From positions 1 through 25,523 of the forward strand of contig SZPM01000029.1 in NCBI GenBank assembly GCA_030263715.1: DNA of 25,523 nt. The letters are read 5' to 3'. The stretch is from ATM1 sp003577165. Lineage in GTDB: Bacteria > Armatimonadota > Fimbriimonadia > Fimbriimonadales > ATM1. The notes beneath the pieces are model-generated. The model made no database searches. It had not been told where the DNA came from and saw nothing but the letters and a program-made list of their open reading frames with translations. The translations under genes were made by a program, and so were the position numbers. Of this stretch, positions 21,802 through 25,523 are shown piece by piece; positions within the stretch are counted from its first letter, which is position 1; the number at the start of each line of letters is the position of its first letter.

Positions 21802-24393
21802 ATGCCCGACCGATACGAGCCCGCTATCATCGAGCCGAAGTGGCAGCAGAGATGGCGCGAAGCCGACCTGTTTCGCACCGGAGAGGACCCGAACCGCCCG
21901 AAGTTCTACTGCCTGGACTTCTTCCCGTATCCGAGCGGCTCCGGGTTGAGCGTGGGCCACTTGAAGAACTACATCCCGACGGACGTGCTTAGTCGCAAGA
22001 AGGTCATGGAAGGCTTCAACGTGCTGCACCCGATGGGTTGGGATGCGTTTGGCTTGCCGGCCGAAACGGCCGCCATTCGAGAGAAGCGCCACCCGGCAGA
22101 CCTCATCCGTGAGTACGCGGAGACGTACAAGCGACAGCAGAACCTGGTGGGCATAGGTTACGACTGGTCGCGTGAGATCAGCAGTTCTGATCCGGAATTC
22201 TACAAGTGGACTCAGTGGATCTTCCTGATCTTGTTCAAGCGCGGGCTTGCGTATCAGGGCGAATTCCCAGCGAACTGGTGTCCGGTGGACAAGACGGTGC
22301 TCGCGAACGAGGAAGTGGAGGGGGGGCGATGCTGGAGGTGCGGAAATCCGGTTGAGAAGAAGATGCTCAAGCAGTGGTTCTTCAAGATCACGGAGTACGC
22401 ACAGAGGCTGCTCGACGACCTGGACGAGATCGAATGGCCCGAAGGCATCAAGGCGATGCAGCGCAATTGGATCGGGAGGTCCGAGGGCGTCGAGTTTCGT
22501 TGGAACGTCGTGGGAACCGACAAGTCGTTCACGGTGTTCACGACACGCATCGACACGGTGTTCGGGGCGACGTTCTGCGTGCTTTCCCCCGAACATCCGC
22601 TGGTCTCTGAGATCGTGACAGAGGAGCGTCGGGAGAGCGTGGAGCAGTACGTCCTCGAAGCCTCGCGGCTTAACGAACAGGACCGGCTGGCGGTCGGACG
22701 CGAGAAGACGGGCGTGTTCTCCGGAGCGTACGCCGAGAATCCGTTCAGTGGCGAGAAGGCCCCGGTCTGGATTGCGGATTACGTGCTGATGGGATACGGG
22801 ACAGGGGCGATCATGGCCGTACCCGGCCACGACGAAAGGGACTTCGAATTCGCCAAGAAATTCGGGCTTGAGATTCGACAAGTCATCGAACCGTTGGACG
22901 GAGTCGAACGCGCGCTGCCTTTCGAAGCGACCGACGGGAGAATGGTGAACTCGGGTGAGTTCGATGGATTGACTTGCGCCGAGGGGCAGTCGCGGCTCGC
23001 CGATGTCATCGAGTCTCGCGGAATCGGCGCGAGGCGAGTGAACTATCGCCTACGCGATTGGCTCGTGAGCCGACAAAGGTATTGGGGCTGTCCGATCCCC
23101 GTCGTTCACACGGCGGATGGAGAGATCGAGGCCGTACCGGAAAGCGAACTGCCCGTGCTGCTTCCACCCGTCGAAAGTTATGAGCCGACGGAGACAGGCG
23201 AAAGCCCGCTGGCTGCCATCGAGGAGTTCGTGCAGACGACCGACTCGAGAGGCCGGCCCGCAAGACGCGAAACAGACACCATGAGCGGATTCGCGTGCTC
23301 CAGTTGGTACTTCCTCCGCTTCTGCGATCCTCGAAACTCGGAAAGGGCATGGGATCCGAAGAAGGTCGAGTACTGGATGCCGGTGGACTGCTATGTGGGG
23401 GGGGCGGAGCACGCCGTGCTGCACCTGCTTTACGCGCGCTTTTGGACGAAGGTGCTGTACGACGAAGGCCTGGTGCCGTTCAAGGAGCCGTTCAGCGTCC
23501 TGAGAAACCAGGGAATGCTGTTGGCCCAGACGCCGTTCCGCAAGCCGCGCGAAGGCGAGACGCTTCACGTGGGAGAGGAGGGCGTGCAGATCTCGTTCGA
23601 GGAAGCCGCGCAGCTGCCGCCCGACCAAGTCTTCTACCGCTGGGAGAAGATGAGCAAGTCGAAAGGGAACGTCGTCACTCCGGAGGAGGCGGTTTCTCGG
23701 TACGGCGCAGACGCTCTCAGGGTGTACGAGTTGTTTGAGGCTCCCTTCGAGCAGACGATTCAGTGGACGGACGAGCGCGTCATGGGCGCCGTCCGATTCG
23801 TGAACCGAGTCTTCAAGGTCTCCGACTCGCTGCGGAAGAACTTCATCCGGAATTGGAGAAGCGGGGTTACGTCGGCGCAGTTCGATCGTTCCGAATCGGC
23901 GCTTCGGTTCGCCACGCACTGCGCGATCGAAAAGGTCTCCAAGGACATTGACGACTTCCGATTCAACACCGCGGTCGCGGCTTTGATGGAGTTCGTCAAC
24001 TCAATCTCAGATTTTGCGAGAACCGCCGACTTCAACCGCGAGTCAGCCCGCCTCGCAGCGTCCGAGGCGATCGAGAATCTGCTCCTCTTGATCGCGCCCG
24101 TCGCGCCTCACACGGCTGACGAGGTCTGGGAGTCCTACGGACTCGAAGGGTTCACATTGAATAAGACCTGGCCGAAAGCCGACCCTTCGCTGATGAAGAT
24201 GGATGAGGTGACGGTCGTGCTGCAAGTCAATGGAAAGGTGCGCGCAAACATCCAGGCGCCCGCTTCCTCCACGCAAGAGGACCTGGAGCGACTTGCGCTG
24301 GAGAATGAAAAGGTGAGGCAGCACATCGGCGACCTGGCCGTCCGCAAGGTCATCGTCGTCCCCGGAAAACTCGTGAACGTGGTCGTCGGCTGA
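21802..24393 (+). CDS. leuS: Leucyl-tRNA synthetase
   Basis: It attaches leucine to tRNA-Leu. The 863-residue class I synthetase has the Rossmann core opening FYCLDFFPYPSGSGLSVGHL, where the HIGH motif reads Ser50-Val-Gly-His53. This is followed by NVLHPMGWDAFGLPAE, zinc-type cysteines (CWRCGNP), a full CP1 editing domain (FTTRIDTVFGATF, GYGTGAIMAVPGHDERDFEFA), the SSWYFLRF segment, and KMSKS at 616-620. The C-terminus has the anticodon-binding domain and the final VVLQVNGKVRANI domain. Length and layout match bacterial LeuRS. The ATG at 21802 has GGAGG at 21794-21798. No T-box leader is visible in the 110-base upstream region. Confidence 0.97.
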   Translation: MPDRYEPAIIEPKWQQRWREADLFRTGEDPNRPKFYCLDFFPYPSGSGLSVGHLKNYIPTDVLSRKKVMEGFNVLHPMGWDAFGLPAETAAIREKRHPADLIREYAETYKRQQNLVGIGYDWSREISSSDPEFYKWTQWIFLILFKRGLAYQGEFPANWCPVDKTVLANEEVEGGRCWRCGNPVEKKMLKQWFFKITEYAQRLLDDLDEIEWPEGIKAMQRNWIGRSEGVEFRWNVVGTDKSFTVFTTRIDTVFGATFCVLSPEHPLVSEIVTEERRESVEQYVLEASRLNEQDRLAVGREKTGVFSGAYAENPFSGEKAPVWIADYVLMGYGTGAIMAVPGHDERDFEFAKKFGLEIRQVIEPLDGVERALPFEATDGRMVNSGEFDGLTCAEGQSRLADVIESRGIGARRVNYRLRDWLVSRQRYWGCPIPVVHTADGEIEAVPESELPVLLPPVESYEPTETGESPLAAIEEFVQTTDSRGRPARRETDTMSGFACSSWYFLRFCDPRNSERAWDPKKVEYWMPVDCYVGGAEHAVLHLLYARFWTKVLYDEGLVPFKEPFSVLRNQGMLLAQTPFRKPREGETLHVGEEGVQISFEEAAQLPPDQVFYRWEKMSKSKGNVVTPEEAVSRYGADALRVYELFEAPFEQTIQWTDERVMGAVRFVNRVFKVSDSLRKNFIRNWRSGVTSAQFDRSESALRFATHCAIEKVSKDIDDFRFNTAVAALMEFVNSISDFARTADFNRESARLAASEAIENLLLLIAPVAPHTADEVWESYGLEGFTLNKTWPKADPSLMKMDEVTVVLQVNGKVRANIQAPASSTQEDLERLALENEKVRQHIGDLAVRKVIVVPGKLVNVVVG

Positions 24394-24402
24394 AAACGAA
24401 TT

Positions 24403-24428
24403 CGGGGCCACGCGAGAGCGCGGCCCCG
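24403..24428. terminator. GC-rich hairpin between convergent leuS and BI-1-like genes
   Basis: CGGGGC-CA-CGCG and CGCG-GCCCCG form a 10-bp stem with a two-base bulge and an AGAG loop. No T-tract follows on the plus strand. On the minus strand a short TTTT occurs a few bases after the stem. It probably ends both convergent transcripts weakly. Confidence 0.5.
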
Positions 24429-24447
24429 CAGAACGAACGGTTCGAGC

Positions 24448-25182
24448 CTACCTTCGGATTTTTTCGAGCAACCGCAGCACCTCGAAGTAGACCCAGAACA
24501 GGGTCACCATCAGCCCGAACGCCGCCATCCACTCACCGGCCTTCGGGAATCCCGCAGAGACGCCTTGCTTGATCGTTTCGAAGTCCAGCAGGAAGTTCAG
24601 CGACGCGATGGCGAGGATCACCACGCTGACGCCGATGCCGATCGGCCCTGCATCGTGAAGGAACGGCATCTCCGCGCCGAAGACCCGCATGACGATCGCC
24701 GCGATATACACGAGCGCGACGCCGGCGGTCGCGATCATGAGGCCGGTCGCGAACTTGCTCGTGACCTTGATGATGCCGCTTCGATAGATTACGAGCATCG
24801 CCAATAGGATTCCGAACGTGATCGTCACGGCCTGGAATGCGATCCCCGGATACCTTGTCTCGATCAGCAGCGACAATGCCCCGAGGAACACTCCCTCAGC
24901 GACAGAGTAGAGCAGGGACGTGATCGGGCAGACGCTCGGCACGAAGATCGTGATCAGAGCGAGCGCGAAGCCGGCGATCGCTCCTCCGAGCACAAATGGC
25001 ATCACTGCCTCGGGCACGCGAGCGGCGCCGAAGTTCCATGTCATGGCCGCTGCGGCGACCGCCAAGACGAGCATCAAGAAGCACTTGTCGATCGTGCCCT
25101 TGATGGTCATCCGGTCCTCGTAGACCATGCCCTCGTACCGGGCAAACACCTTGTCAGAAAACACTGGGTTAGAAGTTCTCAT
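24448..25182 (-). CDS. Bax inhibitor-1 / YccA-like membrane protein
   Basis: This 244-residue protein has seven predicted transmembrane helices from about residue 37 onward (MLVLAVAAAAMTW, MPFVLGGAIAGFALALITIF, LLYSVAEGVFLGALSLLI, AVTITFGILLAMLVIY, GLMIATAGVALVYIAAIV, GVSVVILAIASLNFLLDF, and the C-terminal FGLMVTLFWVYFEVLRLL). The N-terminus (MRTSNPVFSDKVFARY and MTIKGTIDK) is typical of the bacterial BaxI_1 subgroup, whose role may involve ion leak or membrane-stress tolerance but is not settled. The ATG at 25182 is chosen for the AGGAGG at 25187-25192 and the family start; a longer frame to 25251 is unlikely. TAAAAT (25202-25207) is a good -10, giving a leader of about a dozen bases. Confidence 0.92.
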   Translation of the reverse strand: MRTSNPVFSDKVFARYEGMVYEDRMTIKGTIDKCFLMLVLAVAAAAMTWNFGAARVPEAVMPFVLGGAIAGFALALITIFVPSVCPITSLLYSVAEGVFLGALSLLIETRYPGIAFQAVTITFGILLAMLVIYRSGIIKVTSKFATGLMIATAGVALVYIAAIVMRVFGAEMPFLHDAGPIGIGVSVVILAIASLNFLLDFETIKQGVSAGFPKAGEWMAAFGLMVTLFWVYFEVLRLLEKIRR

Positions 25183-25201
25183 GCTTCCTCCTCGACGGAT
25201 G

Positions 25202-25207
25202 ATTTTA
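25202..25207 (-). promoter_or_regulatory. -10 element of the BI-1-like gene
   Basis: TAAAAT on the minus strand lies 19 bases before the ATG at 25182, with AGGAGG in between. The short leader still includes the ribosome site, unlike the leaderless genes here. No clear -35 is seen. Confidence 0.45.
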
Positions 25208-25248
25208 ACAGACGCGGAGGCTCCCCGCGCAGATTTTTCGGGGGTAGG

Positions 25249-25254
25249 CATAAT
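25249..25254 (+). promoter_or_regulatory. -10 element of a near-leaderless start (aconitase)
   Basis: CATAAT ends 8 bases before the ATG at 25263. CAGGGGG lies directly before the start and is too close to act as a normal Shine-Dalgarno. No -35 is visible. Confidence 0.45.
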
Positions 25255-25262
25255 CAGGGGGC

Positions 25263-25523
25263 ATGGCTTCGCTCGATCCCTACTCCGCCAGGACGACCCT
25301 CTCGGACTTCACGGTCTACCGCCTCAGCGCGCTCGGCGACCTGAAAACCCTGCCGTACTCGATTCGCGTGCTCCTCGAATCCTGCCTGAGAAACCTCGAC
25401 GGCAGGGTTGTGACCGAGGCCCACGTCGAGGCCCTGGCACGCTATGACGCCCGGAACGTGGGCGACAGCGAAATCCCCTTCACGCCGGCCCGCGTGGTGC
25501 TCCAGGACTTCACGGGCGTGCCT
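25263..25523 (+). CDS. acnA: Aconitate hydratase (AcnA type), 3' end cut by window
   Basis: This is a TCA-cycle enzyme interconverting citrate and isocitrate through a 4Fe-4S cluster. Only the first 87 residues are visible. They match the N-terminus of AcnA/IRP-type aconitases: FTVYRLSALGDLKTLPYSIRVLLESCLRN (shown here in two parts: TVYRLSAL and LPYSIRVLLESCLRN), then the IPFTPARVVLQDFTGVP segment that precedes the active-site domain. Catalytic and cluster residues lie beyond the right edge. The ATG at 25263 fits the family start and follows a CATAAT box by 8 bases. The gene is divergent from the BI-1-like gene. Confidence 0.93.
   Translation, partial: MASLDPYSARTTLSDFTVYRLSALGDLKTLPYSIRVLLESCLRNLDGRVVTEAHVEALARYDARNVGDSEIPFTPARVVLQDFTGVP

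Noticed and set aside
21673..22881. Minus-strand frame of 402 codons opposite leuS
   Set aside because: leuS is unmistakable on the other strand. The antisense frame is open because of GC-rich codon bias.
23050..23919. Minus-strand frame of 289 codons opposite leuS
   Set aside because: Same reason: it falls wholly within leuS and has no recognisable features.
1..25523. CRISPR arrays, tRNA or rRNA genes, insertion sequences, phage genes
   Set aside because: I saw no regularly spaced repeats, tRNA-like cloverleaf, rRNA sequence, transposase or phage protein in the window.

Overview
The window looks like chromosomal DNA from a GC-rich, free-living bacterium. Genes are densely packed on both strands and no stretch above 300 bases lacks a gene. 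My best guess for the lineage is Armatimonadota (Fimbriimonadia-like). The guess rests on the style of the stand-alone prepilin-like protein (GFTMMELL start, then a conserved 'TNLRQIGTAMQIYRQDFDDK'-type segment), frequent GTG/TTG starts, several apparently leaderless genes and the mix of families. This is inference; no rRNA or tRNA gene is present to test it.

Layout. Bases 1-2168 (minus) hold a secreted subtilisin-like protease whose C-terminal Ig-like repeats run off the left edge. Next comes lexA (minus) with a promoter/operator candidate. Divergent from lexA is a membrane-anchored parvulin-type foldase, whose 3' end is entangled with rsmI. Bases 5534-11155 form a compact exopolysaccharide/exosortase module: Wza-like export protein, Wzc-like fusion with a degenerate P-loop, initiating sugar-phosphate transferase, exosortase and EpsI. 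Then follow a tandem universal-stress protein overlapping an M16 peptidase pair (one active, one inactive), a lone prepilin-like protein, and the housekeeping pair pth-rsmG.

From 16444 to 17505 (minus) lie two related lipoproteins. Divergent from them is an unusual fusion of a DsbA/FrnE-type thiol oxidoreductase with a RibD C-terminal reductase domain, overlapped by an EamA transporter that ends at a good intrinsic terminator. Convergent to that is a minus-strand pair: a Ycf46-like AAA ATPase and a small CxxC lipoprotein. The right end carries leuS, a Bax-inhibitor-1-like membrane protein (minus), and the 5' end of an aconitase gene that runs off the window.

How the genes work together. The clearest functional unit is the cell-surface module, which covers polymer export and chain-length control, lipid-linked initiation, and exosortase sorting. 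It has no downstream glycosyltransferases or recognisable sortase substrates inside the window. Several genes (usp, pth, the fusion gene, acnA and possibly the prepilin leader) share a TAGAAT/CATAAT/TACAAT hexamer 6-8 bases before the start codon and lack a Shine-Dalgarno sequence, which suggests leaderless transcription. Others (the three lipoproteins, leuS, the BI-1-like gene) have strong AGGAGG-type sites, so both initiation modes appear to coexist. The most unusual items are the thioredoxin-RibD_C fusion, the missing canonical start at rsmI, the Lys-to-Arg P-loop in the Wzc-like protein, and the candidate LexA operator.
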